The notes: generated by a model from the letters alone, not told the origin. Positions 1 to 10,395 are shown, counted from the first letter of the stretch. The stretch is 64,000 bases of DNA from Bactericera cockerelli (GCA_024516035.1 CM044967.1:6785202-6849201); one strand, 5' to 3'. Numbers and translations are program-made.

Positions 1-773
1 ATAATGAGAGAGATTCAGAGGGAGAAGTAGAGTGCGTGAGTGAGAGAGAGAAAGAGAGGAATGGAGAGAGTGAGAGATTTAGAGGGAAAGGAGATGGTGT
101 GATTGAGAGGGAAAAGAGGGTCTGTGCGAAAGAGAGAGGGAGAAAGATGGGATTTGGGAAAGAAAGATGTATGATTGAGAGAGAGGGAGAAAGAGAGGTA
201 ACAGGAGGGAGGGAGGGAGGGAGAGAGAGAGAGAGGAGATGTGTATGTAGGTAACAGGAGAGTGCGTAAGAATACAAAAGCTATGTCCCAAAATACAAAA
301 GTTAAAATTCGAAGAAAAAAAATGGTACAATTTTCTTTCTTTTTTAAGAGAGAGATACAGGAAAAAAGAATAAAGTGGATGGAGATTGACAAAATAAATT
401 TGAGGAAGAGAAAAAGAGAAAGATAGAGGTGGAGAGGGAGAGGGAGGGAGGTAGAGAGAGAGAAAATGGGAGATATGGAGAGGGAGAGAATGAGAACAAG
501 AGATATAGGGAGAGATGGAGGGAGACATTAGAAAATAAGAGAACGTTACAGAAGAGAGAGAAAAAATAAAGCAGGGAAGAAAAGAGAGAGTGGTGTGAAG
601 GGAAAAGACAGAGATGGAAGAAATACATAGTGTAGAAGGAGATAGAGCGTAAGAGGAATGAGAAAACGATACAGAGAGAGAAAGAGAGAGCAAATGGTTG
701 GATTTTTTGTGGTTCAGTATACATGAATATATGGTGGGGGGTGGGGGGGAGGAAGGGTGGAGTGAGAGAGAGA

Positions 774-837
<64 letters not shown>

Positions 838-1000
838 GAGAGAGAGAGAGGGAAGGAGAGAGAGGGAAAGAGAGAGAGGGAAAGAGAGAGAGAGGGAGAT
901 AGAGAGAATGAGAAAGAGAGACAGAGGGAGAGAGAGAAATAGAGAGAAGGAATAGAGAGAGGGAGAGAGCGTAAGGAAAAATAAAGAAAGAGGGAGGTAA
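1..1000. repeat. GA-rich low-complexity tract with (GA)n microsatellite
   Basis: The plus strand is almost all purine. A long pure GA run lies at about 764-900, and the flanks are degenerate GA/GGGA. The long open frames here, Ser/Leu-rich on one strand and Arg/Glu-rich on the other, are products of the repeat and not genes. Confidence 0.9.
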
Positions 1001-1756
1001 GAGTGTAGTAGTTCTAACAAAGGAAAATGAGTTTTTTGCCTTCGGGTGTACGATGAATGCCATCGAAAACCTTACAGTGACGGTATCAGTTGTTTACAAA
1101 GTTTCGGAACCGCGGGGTAAGGTACAGGTTGATCCTTGAAAACTTTCGAGATGAATCCACCCGAGATAAAGTCTGTTTGGTTTTGGTTTTGCACGTTGTT
1201 TGTTTTCGAAAATCGGAGGAAGAAGAAAGTAAAAAAAAAAAGGTATAGATAGAAAGCAGTCTATCTCTAGAATACTCTAAGATAAATAGGATTTTGTTTC
1301 AAAACAATGTAATGGAAACGATTATTGTAAAGTATCACTTAATACCTAATAGTCGTTTCCATTATCTCTTGGACAGGAATAGCTTGGTATTCTCAAGAGA
1401 AGTGCAGAGAGAATGGGATAGGAGCTATGGACAGTTGTTGGGCTGGTCGAGAACCAGTACACAAATCTCTATTATAAAATCAGTCAATATTAGAATCAGA
1501 GGAACAAGAAAGAAGATAAGAGGATTGGGTTACGAAGTTTGTCAAAATCATAATAATAATAATATCGGGTGTACCGATTCGTTTTATTTACGAGCAGAGC
1601 CCATTATACATTAATACAATACAAAAAATAAATAAAATACTAATTTTAAAGAAAGTAATAAAAATATCTAAATTCAATACGATTGAGAGGAGAAAAGAAA
1701 GTATAGTAGGTAGCACACTGTCTAACATAAAAGGTTTTAGTACCTCTCAGTCTCAT
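1001..1756. other. Intergenic stretch, nothing recognised
   Basis: AT-rich unique-looking sequence. A 106-codon open frame at 1294-1614 has no recognisable domain or splice context. No tRNA-like head or inverted repeat was seen. Confidence 0.5.
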
Positions 1757-1925
1757 AATGATAATAACACTCTTTGGTGGAAGATATCCATCAGGCGAGG
1801 TTAATGCTCAAATCATTTTCTACCACCTAACCCTCAGAGCCTTATCATTATGTGGTCATACTCGTATAGTCAAACTAACGAGGAAAAATTCATGCATTGG
1901 GTGTGGAATTCGAACCAACGCAACG
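1757..1925 (-). repeat. SINE-A copy, minus, head-to-head with the next copy
   Basis: Reads from the family's 3' tail (ATAATAACACTCTTTGGTGG) through the conserved body to the start of the tRNA-like head. The B-box-like TTCGAAC matches the other SINE-A copies in the window. The head is cut short where it meets the next copy. Confidence 0.75.
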
Positions 1926-2100
1926 GATTCTACATCTAAGTTCACGCTTGCATTGGTGTTCAACCAGGGCCCTGAGAAACACTAATCCGTCGGTTCGAAT
2001 CCCACCCAGTGCAAGAATTCGAATCCCATCAATTATTTGGGACTTTGATCACATAATAAAGGCACCAATACAACATCTAGAATAAGGGGACTCTTTAGTC
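1926..2100 (+). repeat. SINE-A variant, plus, short-tail subtype
   Basis: Contains the B-box region GGTTCGAATCCCACCCAGTG and the CACATAATAA body element. It ends in a different tail (ACTCTTTAGTCGTAATT), as do the copies near 26163 and 29357. The A-box half of the head is badly eroded. Confidence 0.65.
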
Positions 2101-2107
2101 GTAATTA

Positions 2108-2255
2108 CCGACCTTAGCAGCTTGATCGATAAGGCGGCGGACCTGTAACCTGGAGGTCGGTAGTTCAAGTCCCAGTTTCAGCGTGGATTCAGTCAAGCGA
2201 GTTAGAGTAGTTGTGACATCACGAAAGTAATTAACACATAATGATAACTTTAACT
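2108..2255 (+). repeat. SINE-B, plus
   Basis: A tRNA-like head starts CCGACCTTAGCAGCTTGATC and has the B-box-like GGTTCAAGTCC equivalent TAGTTCAAGTCCCAG. The short body ends in a GTGATTAACACA-type motif and an ATGATAACTTTAACT tail shared by the copies at 14737 and 58373. Confidence 0.85.
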
Positions 2256-2261
2256 CTACAC

Positions 2262-2362
2262 AAAATTGGAAACAATATAAAAGAAAAACAGAATAAAATG
2301 GAAAATAAATACATACACATGTCATAACTAAAGGGAGGGGCTCTTCCACCCAACCTTCAGTA
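2262..2362 (-). mobile_element. Non-LTR retrotransposon 3' end (LINE-1-type tail family), minus
   Basis: On the minus strand it has the family motif GGTTGGGTGGAAGAGCC followed by CCCTTTAGTTATGACATG and an AT-rich 3' UTR. The same 3' end recurs at 3165, 7400, 25655 and 32615. Only the tail is present. Confidence 0.65.
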
Positions 2363-2466
2363 CTCACGTTACGTTACAATAATTCAGGTCGGACGTTATT
2401 CAATACTCATAGGCAATCAAAGAAGAAATAGAATCGAGCAACAATAAATAACAATAGCAAGAAGGA

Positions 2467-2514
2467 CACACACACACACATACACTTACACACACACGCA
2501 CAAACACACGCACA

Positions 2515-2547
<33 letters not shown>

Positions 2548-2639
2548 GCACACGCACACGCACAAACACACGCACAAACACACACAAGCACACACACCCA
2601 CAAGCGCGCGCATACATACACACGCTCACACACACCCAA

Positions 2640-2701
<62 letters not shown>

Positions 2702-2752
2702 GCACACACACACGATCACCCACACGCACTCACACACGTACACACACACACA
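2467..2752. repeat. (CA)n microsatellite
   Basis: Long CA dinucleotide array with GCACA and ACGCACA interruptions. The pure run is about 2645-2700. The Cys/Val-rich frames on the minus strand are repeat artefacts. Confidence 0.95.
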
Positions 2753-2755
2753 TTA

Positions 2756-3164
2756 TGTCTATGATATACGGACAATACGGACTACTAATTTGACAATAAC
2801 TTTTGGAACAATATCACATTACTCAGGTAATGTGGTATTGCTAGTCTTTGAAGAATTTTCCAAAGGGGAAAAAAACACAACGGAGCTTTGTTGCGTAAAA
2901 TAAGCTACACGCTTTTAAGGCTTCCAAAAGCTAAACACATTAAATTTTGTGTACCTACGAGTATATAAAAGAAAATGCAAATGAACGCTTCATTGTACCT
3001 ACTTTTGTGAGTTTTACGACAAAAAAAATATGTACGTTATGGTTATGGGTCATGGCTTCTGTGAATTATTAGCCTTTTTATACGTACAAACAGATAGACA
3101 GTGCTAGAAAGGATCGTTTTTCAACTCCTTCTAGGATATGTAGGTTATCATATTATTTTTTTAT
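2756..3164. other. Intergenic stretch, nothing recognised
   Basis: AT-rich sequence without tRNA-like heads, inverted repeats or a coding frame that I can support. Confidence 0.4.
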
Positions 3165-3344
3165 TCACAAAAGGATGGGTAGAAGAGATTGCCATAGGCA
3201 AGAACCCCACCCTTTAGTTAGGAAATAATTATGTAAGTATATGTTTTGTTTTTTTTTCCTGTTTATATTTATATTGTCATTTTTGTATTTTAATTTTTAC
3301 CATTAATTGTTTGTATATAATATGTTCTTCTAATAAAGAGTTTC

Positions 3345-3375
<31 letters not shown>
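3165..3375 (+). mobile_element. Non-LTR retrotransposon 3' end with (TAA)n tail
   Basis: Begins with the family motif GGGTAGAAGAGATTGCCATA, continues through an AT-rich 3' UTR with TTCTAATAAAGAGTTTC, and ends in about ten TAA/ATA units. The same 3' end is found in both orientations elsewhere in the window, with different 5' breakpoints. This is the usual sign of 5'-truncated LINE insertions. No reverse transcriptase is left. Confidence 0.75.
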
Positions 3376-3377
3376 GA

Positions 3378-3492
3378 GTGAATTTAAAACTACTCAAACC
3401 CCTCTTACTAAAATTTGCCGTACTCGGGACTCGAACCACCAACATCTATGAGTTCACCGCCTTATTGAATTATTGATTAAGCTACAGAGGTG
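3378..3492 (-). repeat. SINE-B, minus, diverged
   Basis: The minus strand reads CCACCTCTGTAGCTTAATCA, then GGTGGTTCGAGTCCCGAGTA and the CAAACTC-type body motif. It is an older, mutated copy lying directly after the (TAA)n LINE tail. Confidence 0.7.
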
Positions 3493-4049
3493 GGTAATTC
3501 TGTCAATCAGGGTACAATACTAATGAGACGTCGATAAACGTACGTTTTTCAAAATATTGTGTGTGACGTATGTGTGTGCGTGTGACGTATATGTGTGCGT
3601 GTGACGTGACAAATGAATGAATGATAGAATGACTGCGTTAGTTATTGCTTGTTTCAATGCTGACCGCTTAACTAGTGTAAACGCAGTATAAAATAAAATA
3701 AAAATATTAGAAGAAAAAAAATCTATCCATTGATCTATCTATAACGACGAATGCTTTTCCAAACCCATAAGTTTCCGTCCTTCATGTTTGATTGACTGGT
3801 CAACTCTTTTCATAGCTCTTTCTTTCTCTCACCCCCTCTCTATCTATCTTTCTCTCTCTACTTCTACTTACAACAGACGTGGAGGAAAGTTTAGAGAAAC
3901 TTCAATCGCGTCAGTAATCAGTAACACGGATGTTGAACAAGGGCCAAGTTCATATTCAAAAATTTCAGCCTCCTTAAGTACTGAGATCTGCAACCAGGCC
4001 AAATTGAGTCCATAATTTTATTTTAAAATACTTATATTCAACCTTTTCA

Positions 4050-4130
4050 CCGCATTTAAAAGAAAAAAAATCGGAGCAAAAAAATATTTTTTCTTTTACA
4101 AAAACGAACACAATTCCGATTTTTAATAGT
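4050..4130. repeat. Repeat R terminal fragment
   Basis: Contains ACAAAAACGAACACAATTCC and a degraded TTCTAATATTAGAAATTTC-type palindrome, the same end sequence that bounds the element at 15950-16738 and occurs alone at 13570 and 18284. Confidence 0.5.
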
Positions 4131-4154
4131 AGAAACATGAAAATAATTTAAAAA

Positions 4155-4332
4155 TTCAGTCGAATCTGGATAAAAGAGAGCAGGTACCGGACATTTTTTC
4201 TCTTACATCCAGGTTTCTCTTATAAATACGTTATTTTCTCCTTTAGAGAGGTGAATTGGACCTGAAAATTGTTCTCTTATAACGAGGATTCTCTTATATT
4301 CAGTTCTCTTATATTCATGTTCGACTGTACTA
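4155..4332. mobile_element. Pogo/Tigger-like MITE, about 175 bp
   Basis: Bounded by TTCAGTCGAA and TTCGACTGTA, with repeated TCTCTTATA and ATAACGAGG motifs inside. TIRs of the CAGTYGAAC...ATAACGA kind and TA target sites are typical of pogo/Tigger DNA transposons, which is the basis of the family call. No transposase is present. Confidence 0.55.
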
Positions 4333-4464
4333 ACAGATAGCAACCCTGTTTGAACCCGTTTCGAGAAAAATGTGCATTATGGAATTTGTAGGTTCATTGT
4401 GTTCTAAACACTGGCTGGGAACACACAAAAAATTGATTAATATAAATATGATAACTAACTATAA

Positions 4465-4575
4465 CCGACCTCAGTAGCTTGATCGATAAGGCGGCGGACT
4501 TGTAACTTGGAGGTCGTTGGTTCAAGTCCAGGTTTCAGCGCAGATTTAGTAAAGCAAGTTTGAGCAGTGTCTAAT
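4465..4575 (+). repeat. SINE-B, plus, 3'-truncated
   Basis: Good tRNA-like head (CCGACCTCAGTAGCTTGATC, GGTTCAAGTCCAGGTTTCAG) and GTTTGAGCAGTG body, then unrelated sequence. The usual GATTAACACAAATATGATAA tail is absent here, although ATATGATAACTAACTATAA lies just upstream. Confidence 0.8.
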
Positions 4576-4707
4576 TAATCGGGAAAAGTAGTCCTAAAGT
4601 TTTGGTGAAAACGAGAAGTAGCAAAGCTTTATACCTTAATAGAGTTATTATAATGGGGTGAAAAACACGTTGAAACGTTTGGTATACCTAATATTTAAGG
4701 CCGAATT

Positions 4708-5482
4708 CATAGGGTGGCGTCATCGTGAACGATGGTAGCCAGATAGTGGAGGAATGACGCAGCACTTCTACCACTATCTTTACAAGAAGGCTAATAATTG
4801 ACAAGGGCCCCCAGTACCAAGCCAATGCTGGTCTACTCCCTGTTTATAGTCCCGCAGCCAGACTACTGGTCTACTCCCTGTTTATAGTCCCCCAGCCAGA
4901 CTAAGGCCGAATTATAAAACAGTATTAAAGGTAGGATAAGCCAGCCAGACTGTCCCTCAAGTCGGGCTATAGCGCGCTGTGATTGGTTAAAACTCCAACT
5001 TGAGGGAGGGTCTGGTTTGTCTTAAATTTAATCCTGTTCTACAATTCAGCCCTTATACTCTGTGCTTGCTTACGGTCGGAACTTGCCCTGATGCACTGCC
5101 GTGTGCCTGGCATCTTTAAAAGTGACGAGACATTCCTGGGATCACAAAGTTTTCTATAAATAACAAATGACCTCAAAGAGGGGGTGGTTTTAAATTGCAC
5201 TTCTAGTCGACTAGTCTGAAGTGCTGCTGGTCTGGGAAACAGAAAAATTGTCAAGAAGACGGAGGAGATACGATCGAGGACATTTCTCATACTAGGAATA
5301 ATTAATCTCATAATGTGTAGTAAGGAGTCTGGTGGGGGGACTATAAACAGGGAGTAGACCAGCATTGGCTTGGTTCTGGGGGCCCTTGTCAATTATTAGC
5401 CTCCTTGTAAAGACAGTGGTAGAAGTGTTGAGTCATTCCTCCACTGCCTAGCTAACATCGCTTACGATGACGCCACCCTATG
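4708..5482. mobile_element. Large-TIR DNA element, about 775 bp, TIRs about 160 bp
   Basis: The left end (CATAGGGTGGCGTCATCGTG, to about 4868) is repeated in inverted orientation at about 5325-5482 (ending TGACGCCACCCTATGA) with only scattered differences. The middle carries one MITE-G and no transposase-like frame, so this is a non-autonomous element. A single arm occurs alone at 24585-24740. Inside both arms is ACTCCCTGTTTATAGTCCC, also seen near 53025 and 58610. Confidence 0.75.
4903..5055. mobile_element. MITE-G, nested in the large-TIR element
   Basis: Starts AAGGCCGAATTATAAAACAG and ends AATCCTGTTCTACAATTCAG plus CCCTT. The inverted ends pair, and the centre carries the invariant GTGATTGGTTAAAACTCC. 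It lies between the arms of the 4708-5482 element. Confidence 0.8.
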
Positions 5483-5721
5483 ATGATATGGTGAATAGTA
5501 AGGACACGATGAAAGTGACTAACACTCAAAAAATCTTAGAATATAAAATCCATTTAAATTCTTTCTATCATAATAAACGCATCAGCTCCGAAATGATTAC
5601 AAATTTGGACCAAGTCTCCTTTCTTAGTACGCACTTTTATGAAAGTACGCTAAATAACAGCTCATACTTACGAGGAATACGAGAATAGCTAGAATTTTTC
5701 TGTGGCCGGGTCGAGATACTT

Positions 5722-5864
5722 AGGGCCGAATTGAAGAACAGGATTAAATTTAAGATAAGCAAGTCACTCAAGTCCGGCTATAGTGCACTGTGATTGGTTG
5801 AAACTCCGACTTAAATGACGGTCTGGCCAATCTTAAATTTAATCCTGTTCTATAATTTGGCCCT
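5722..5864. mobile_element. MITE-G copy
   Basis: AGGGCCGAATTGAAGAACAG at the left pairs with CTGTTCTATAATTTGGCCCT at the right. The core has TAGTGCACTGTGATTGGTTG. No coding capacity. About 143 bp, almost completely palindromic apart from the centre. Confidence 0.85.
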
Positions 5865-5908
5865 CATTCTATCTACTTGCTAAGGGCTTTCCACCAATCA
5901 AAGGGTTA

Positions 5909-5941
5909 CAAAGCTATGCTTGATTTGAGCATAGCTTTGTA
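5909..5941. repeat. Short perfect hairpin
   Basis: ACAAAGCTATGCT and AGCATAGCTTTGT are perfect inverted 13-mers around TGATTTG. It lies between two MITE-G copies and its role is unknown. Confidence 0.7.
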
Positions 5942-5959
5942 TCTGGTATAGTCTGCATA

Positions 5960-6122
5960 AGGGCCAAATTATGAAACAGGATTAAAGTTAAGGTAAGCTA
6001 GACTCAAGAGTACTCTAGACTGTCCCTCAACTTGGGCTATAGTGAACTGTGACTGTTTAAAACTCCGACTCGAGGGGATATCGGGCTTAGCTTATCTTTA
6101 ATCCTGTTTCATGATTTGGCCC
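5960..6122. mobile_element. MITE-G copy
   Basis: AGGGCCAAATTATGAAACAG to CTGTTTCATGATTTGGCCC, with the family core GTGAACTGTGACTGTTTAAA slightly diverged. It is the third of four copies in about 2 kb. Confidence 0.85.
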
Positions 6123-6695
6123 GTCTCTCGACCCTGCCAGTGAGCTAGTGATAAGCAATAGAGTTTATATTTCTTTCTTTTTTTTAATTTTAATATTTTT
6201 AATACATATTTACAAAAATGGGTTTCTCCCAAAGTTAAACTTTGAAGAATATTTTCAGGTGAAGCATTTCAAGTTAGTTTACCAAGAGCAAGTTAGCGCA
6301 GCTCCCCCGATGAGGTATTAAGCTAGAATGAAACTTTCTCTTGAAAAATGAAGATGAGCATCTCAAGTTCACTGAGCTAAGTAGCTATACAGCACACTCT
6401 TAACGGTTTGAGTACTTTCAAAAATCAATATAGCCGCAATTATGCCGAAGAAAAAGATAGGCGACTGTATCTGAGCTCTCCGCTTTTTGTCATTTTCACA
6501 TTTTGCTCTGAATTAACCGCGGGGTAATGAGGACATTTTGGTTGAGAACATTTTCACAAGCATGAGCACGCCATTCGTTTGAATTTCTATATTTGGCGTA
6601 TAAAAATTATCTCCGGTTTAAAATATAAAAAATTGAAAAATTTTCAAGTAACAGAATTTCTTCGTTATTTAATTAGAATTAAGTACCTAAGATTA
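6123..6695. other. Intergenic stretch, nothing recognised
   Basis: AT-rich sequence between two MITE-G copies, with no supported gene or repeat family. Confidence 0.4.
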
Positions 6696-6831
6696 AGGGC
6701 CGAATTATTAATTAGATTTAATCTAATCTAATTATTTGTATCCCTTAACTCAGGCTATAATAAAGCGGTGTGATTGGTTGAATAGTGACCCACTTAGATT
6801 AAATCTAGCCCGGCTTTATAATTCGGCCCTA
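6696..6831. mobile_element. MITE-G relative, diverged arms
   Basis: Has the AAGGGCCGAATTATTAATTA left end, the ATAATTCGGCCCT right end and the core GTGTGATTGGTTGAATAGTG. The subterminal arms use AGATTTAATCTAATC instead of the usual ACAGGATTAAA, so this is a subfamily. Confidence 0.7.
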
Positions 6832-7272
6832 AAATTACCACTATCACAACAGTTTAAAAACGTCTCATTTATGATTACACATAGGAATTTTTAATAAAAT
6901 TATACCTAAAACAAGCTGCATTATTATTTAAGTTTAAAGGTACAGGTGAAATCAAATAAACAATAGGGAAGCTTTATTGCAATAAAGTTGAAAAAAAGAG
7001 GGGATGAGAGGAAGAGAAAAGGGAAGTTTAATGTAAGTTAGAAGGAGAGAGGAAAAGGAAGAAAATAATGATTATATTTTTATTTCGCATTTACTAGTCT
7101 AGATAAATATATGCATTGTATGAGTTTACAGTTTACACATTGTATGTAATATTTTTTTACAGGTCTTATAAATTTAATCCTTGAAAAATAGTTCTTACAA
7201 CTATTCTCGTTCTTTCACTGAAGTTAAGCAACGTAATTTTGAGCGAGATATGTATAACGTAATTTTACAAAG
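6832..7272. other. Intergenic stretch with a short GA-rich patch
   Basis: AT-rich. Positions 6990-7065 are purine-rich. No gene or classifiable repeat was seen. Confidence 0.4.
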
Positions 7273-7395
7273 TCAGTTTGGTTGTGTGAAAGGATATGCG
7301 TCTAGTTCTGAACCTCTCAGTCTTGGGTTCGATTCCCACTTCAGGGAAAATAAATAATTGGACCACAATGGTACTTGTATTCACGCCAAAAACGT
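7273..7395 (+). repeat. tRNA-like SINE of a separate family
   Basis: A possible degraded A-box region is followed by a clear B box, GGGTTCGATTCCCACTTCAG, and a short AT-rich body. It is not similar to SINEs A-G. It abuts the minus-strand LINE tail that follows. Confidence 0.5.
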
Positions 7396-7399
7396 TATT

Positions 7400-7590
7400 T
7401 ATTTAGAAACTCTTTATTAGTAGAATATATACAGACAAATAATGGTAAAAAATTAATATAAAATTCACAATATTAATAATATAAATAAGAAAAAAATAAA
7501 CAAAATATATACATATGTCCTAACTAAAGGGCGGGGTTATTGCCTATGGCAACCTCTTCCATCCAAAACCTTAATGAAATTCATGAACCA
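7400..7590 (-). mobile_element. Non-LTR retrotransposon 3' end, minus
   Basis: The minus strand reads GGATGGAAGAGGTTGCCATA, then GGCAATAACCCCGCCCTTTA, and ends near CTAATAAAGAGTTTCTAAAT. It is the same 3' end as at 3165, 25655 and 32615 and reaches further 5' than the others. Confidence 0.75.
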
Positions 7591-7650
7591 AACACCTCAG
7601 CCGTGGTGTGAAGAACGCCCTATACAAAGAAAGAGACAGACAAAGTACAC

Positions 7651-7873
7651 AATAATAATAATAATTACACTCTTTAGTGGAAGGTGACCATCAGGCGAGG
7701 TTAATGCTCAAAGCATTTTCTACCACCTAACCCTCAGAGTCTTATTATTATGTGCTCACAAACTCAAATAAATGAGGAAAAATTCATGCACTGGGTGGGA
7801 TTCGAACCAACGGATCCCTAACGCGACCTGGATTACCAGACTAGCGCGTTAACCACTTGACTATACCAGTGCA
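7651..7873 (-). repeat. SINE-A full-length, minus
   Basis: Full-length: head with an A-box-like AAGTGGTTAACGCGCTAGTC equivalent, B box GTTGGTTCGAATCCCACCCA, body with the GTGAGCACATAATAATAAGA region, and tail CACTAAAGAGTGTAATTATT. It ends in a TTA-rich microsatellite. Confidence 0.9.
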
Positions 7874-7944
7874 CGGTAGTCAAGTGTACACTCAGAAAAT
7901 TGCAAAGGTACAAAAGTATACATATCACAAAAACGCGTCCTGTT

Positions 7945-8050
7945 TACTTCTACTTCTTTCTCTTTGCCTTTTACAAAACCTACTTGGGGTCGGCACTGTT
8001 CAACCTCTTTCTCATGGTTGAGGTTGGTTGGTTCTGGCACCCCTTCTTTC
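7945..8050 (-). repeat. SINE-E 3' tail fragment, minus
   Basis: Contains the inverted tail of SINE-E: TTTGCCTTTTACAAAACCTA, GGGGTCGGCACTGTTCAACC and CATGGTTGAGGTTGG. The head and body are missing. The antisense frames here are not genes. Confidence 0.7.
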
Positions 8051-8341
8051 ACAAAAACGCGTCTTATGAAAAAAAATTGATAAATATCCTACCATACATT
8101 GGAAAGACACTAGAAGTGCGTTTAAAACGCGCTCTTGACTTCTTTTTACGTACCGCATCAGCATTATTTCAGAGCAGGAAATTTTACAGACACTTATTGA
8201 TGAGGTTTCCTCTTTAAGTAGCTGCTAATTCATTGGTGAAAATGTAAGGTACAAATTATAAAATAAAATTAAAACGATGATAAGGAAAGATATATACGTA
8301 TTTTATTTTTTAAGCAGTAGCAGGAGTTGCATTAGTAGTAA

Positions 8342-8530
8342 ACTCCGTGGCTAAGTGATTAAGAGCATTGTTAGCTGACTCGGAGGTTGCGGGTTCGAAT
8401 CCCGGCCGGAGCGGAAAATTCTGACCGATTTTGTCCTTTTCCGGAATGGCATGAATGTAAAGGTAAAGTGCCCTGAAGTAATGCGAAAGCGGTTCCGGAG
8501 AACAATTACCTTTTTTAAAGTAAACTCTTT
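8342..8530 (+). repeat. SINE-C, plus
   Basis: Complete tRNA-like head (CTCCGTGGCTAAGTGATTAA, GCGGGTTCGAATCCCGGCCG) followed by a body with TCCGGAATGGCATGAATGTA and AGTGCCCTGAAGTAATGC, ending ACCTTTTTTAAAGTAAACTC. A second copy is at 61434. Confidence 0.9.
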
Positions 8531-8570
8531 ATAGAAATTCATTCATAAATCACAAAGGTAGTCTGGTAGG

Positions 8571-8795
8571 TAGTGCACTGGTGGTCAAGTGGTTAACGCG
8601 CTAGTCTGGTAATTCCAGGTAGCGTTAGGGATCCGTTGGTTCGAATCCCACCCAGTGCATTTGAGTCCTCTCATTATTATGTGAGCACATAATAAATATT
8701 AAGACTCTTACGTTAGGTGGTAAAAAATGCTTTGAGCACTAACCTCGCCTGGTGGTTACCTTCCACTAAAGAGTGTTATTATCATTATTATTATA
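8571..8795 (+). repeat. SINE-A full-length, plus
   Basis: The best-preserved plus copy: GTGCACTGGTGGTCAAGTGG, GGTTCGAATCCCACCCAGTG, body CACATAATAAATATTAAGAC and tail ACTAAAGAGTGTTATTATCA. It follows SINE-C within about 50 bp and abuts SINE-F. Confidence 0.9.
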
Positions 8796-8804
8796 AAGGG
8801 CGGG

Positions 8805-9165
8805 ATTGTGAGTGTTTCACGGCCGTTTTTATTTTGTAGTCATGAAACAGCAGTTACAATGTACGGTTATGTAGAAACTTGTGATCTACGTTCTACCTTG
8901 CTCATCCTAATAGGGTATGCCTCCCCTCTGATGATGGGCGATAAGTGACAAAATACTTTCCATTTTGGTGCCTTCCCTTACAGACTTCTGTAACCAAATT
9001 TTGAGTACATTTTTTTTTTTTTTTTTTTTTTTTTTGTCGGCTCTGGTATTCAAATCCGTGAACTTTCACGTGGTGAGCGAGTATCTTAACTACGAGTATT
9101 TGTGCGCTCATCGCTCATCCCTTAATTCAGATCTATCACCAATTACAGCTGGGCACACCGTATCT
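8805..9165 (-). repeat. SINE-F, minus, with internal poly(T)
   Basis: Inverted SINE-F: the tail CGTAGCCATGAAACA-like is at the left, then GATGATGGGCGATAAGTGAC, with a tRNA-like head at the right. A run of 25 T (about 9010-9034) interrupts it. The second half of the head is mutated compared with the copy at 20809. Confidence 0.7.
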
Positions 9166-9238
9166 CAGATCCTATGATAAATAATTTAATTTGTTGGAAT
9201 TTTTATATTATAAAACTACAAATTAATGAAAGAAAAGA

Positions 9239-9649
9239 CTAGACAGCCCCACTAAGCCGACAGTTTAATAAGGCCTCAGTAGACTGACTGTTATAATATC
9301 TAATGCTACTGAAAAATGAGGCCTTATTAAAATGTTGGTATAGTGGGACTTTGTACTCTCATCGTATTGGTATAGTGAGACAGTCAGGCTTATGTTATAT
9401 TTGACGGTCCTGTAATATAGTCAGATTTAGAGCAGACATCAAAAGACTAGACAGCCCCACTAAGCCGATAGTTTAATAAGGTCTCAGTAGACTGACTGTT
9501 ATAATATCTAATGCTACTGAAAAATGAGGCCTTATTAAAATGTTGGTATATTGGGACTTTGTACTCTCCGTGTATTGGTATAGTGAGACAGTCAGGCTTA
9601 TGTTATAGATAACGGGTCTGTAATGTAGCCAGATTTAGAGCAGACATCA
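9239..9649. repeat. Tandem pair of a 208-bp fold-back unit
   Basis: The segment beginning AGACAGCCCCACTAAGCCGA recurs exactly 208 bp downstream, with few differences. Within each unit AATAAGGCCTCA pairs with TGAGGCCTTATT, and the outer CCCCACTA/TAGTGGGA extend the stem. Each unit therefore looks like a small MITE duplicated head to tail. Confidence 0.85.
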
Positions 9650-9959
9650 AAAATTCAAAATTGAAAGCTTCAAATTTTATTCTAAATGTTAAGAAACATT
9701 TACTAGTGAACATGAAAAACATTACGACACACGACATGAAAGGAGCCTAGAAAAATGCTTTGGGCGTCCACAGGGGTTAATGCCCCATCAATCCATTCAC
9801 CATCATGACACAGCCACCATGAACACGGAAAGTAAGTACATTCTATATTTTTTAATCCTGTTTTATTTAATTTTCTAAAGCTCTTTGAATAAGGGCAGTT
9901 TACTAAGTAAAAATCATAAGCTATTTGATACCCAACGAATATCGTTAGGTATAAAAGGT

Positions 9960-10395
9960 ATGTTATAATTTGGTCCTAAGTTTCTTGTTCCGACCTGAGA
10001 AGTATTGACAGGTGTAATTACTTTTGGCCCTAGTTCTCTTTTCCGAACCTGAGAAGCATTGACAAATGTAATTAACTTTGGCCCTAGTTCCGACCTGAGA
10101 AGCATAGACAAGTGTTATTAACTTTGGCCCTATTTCCGACCTCAGAAGCATTGACAAGTGTCATTAACTTTGGCCCTAGTTCTCTTTTTCGAACCTGAGA
10201 AGCATTGACAAGTGTAATTAATTTTGGCCCTATTTCCAACCTGAGAAGCATACACCCTGAGAAGCATTGACCAGTGTAATTAACTTTGGTCCTAGTTCCA
10301 ACCTGAGAAGCATAGACCCTGAGAAGCATTGACCAGTGTAATTAACTTTGGCCTTAATTCTCTTTTTTGAACCTGAGAAGCATTGACAAGTGTAG
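9960..10395. repeat. Minisatellite, 55-65 bp units
   Basis: Seven or more imperfect units share ACCTGAGAAGCATTGACAAG, GTGTAATTAACTTTGGCCCT and an optional AGTTCTCTTTTCCGA. The minus-strand open frames repeat the same peptide and are not genes. Confidence 0.9.

Noticed and set aside
79..1063. Long open frames of 239-313 codons, Ser/Leu-rich
   Set aside because: They translate a GA/CT microsatellite; composition alone explains the absence of stops.
2400..2749. Cys/Val-rich open frames
   Set aside because: Translation of a (CA)n microsatellite.
5039..5392. 117-codon minus-strand frame
   Set aside because: Lies inside the large-TIR element, overlaps its arm, and shows no transposase motif.
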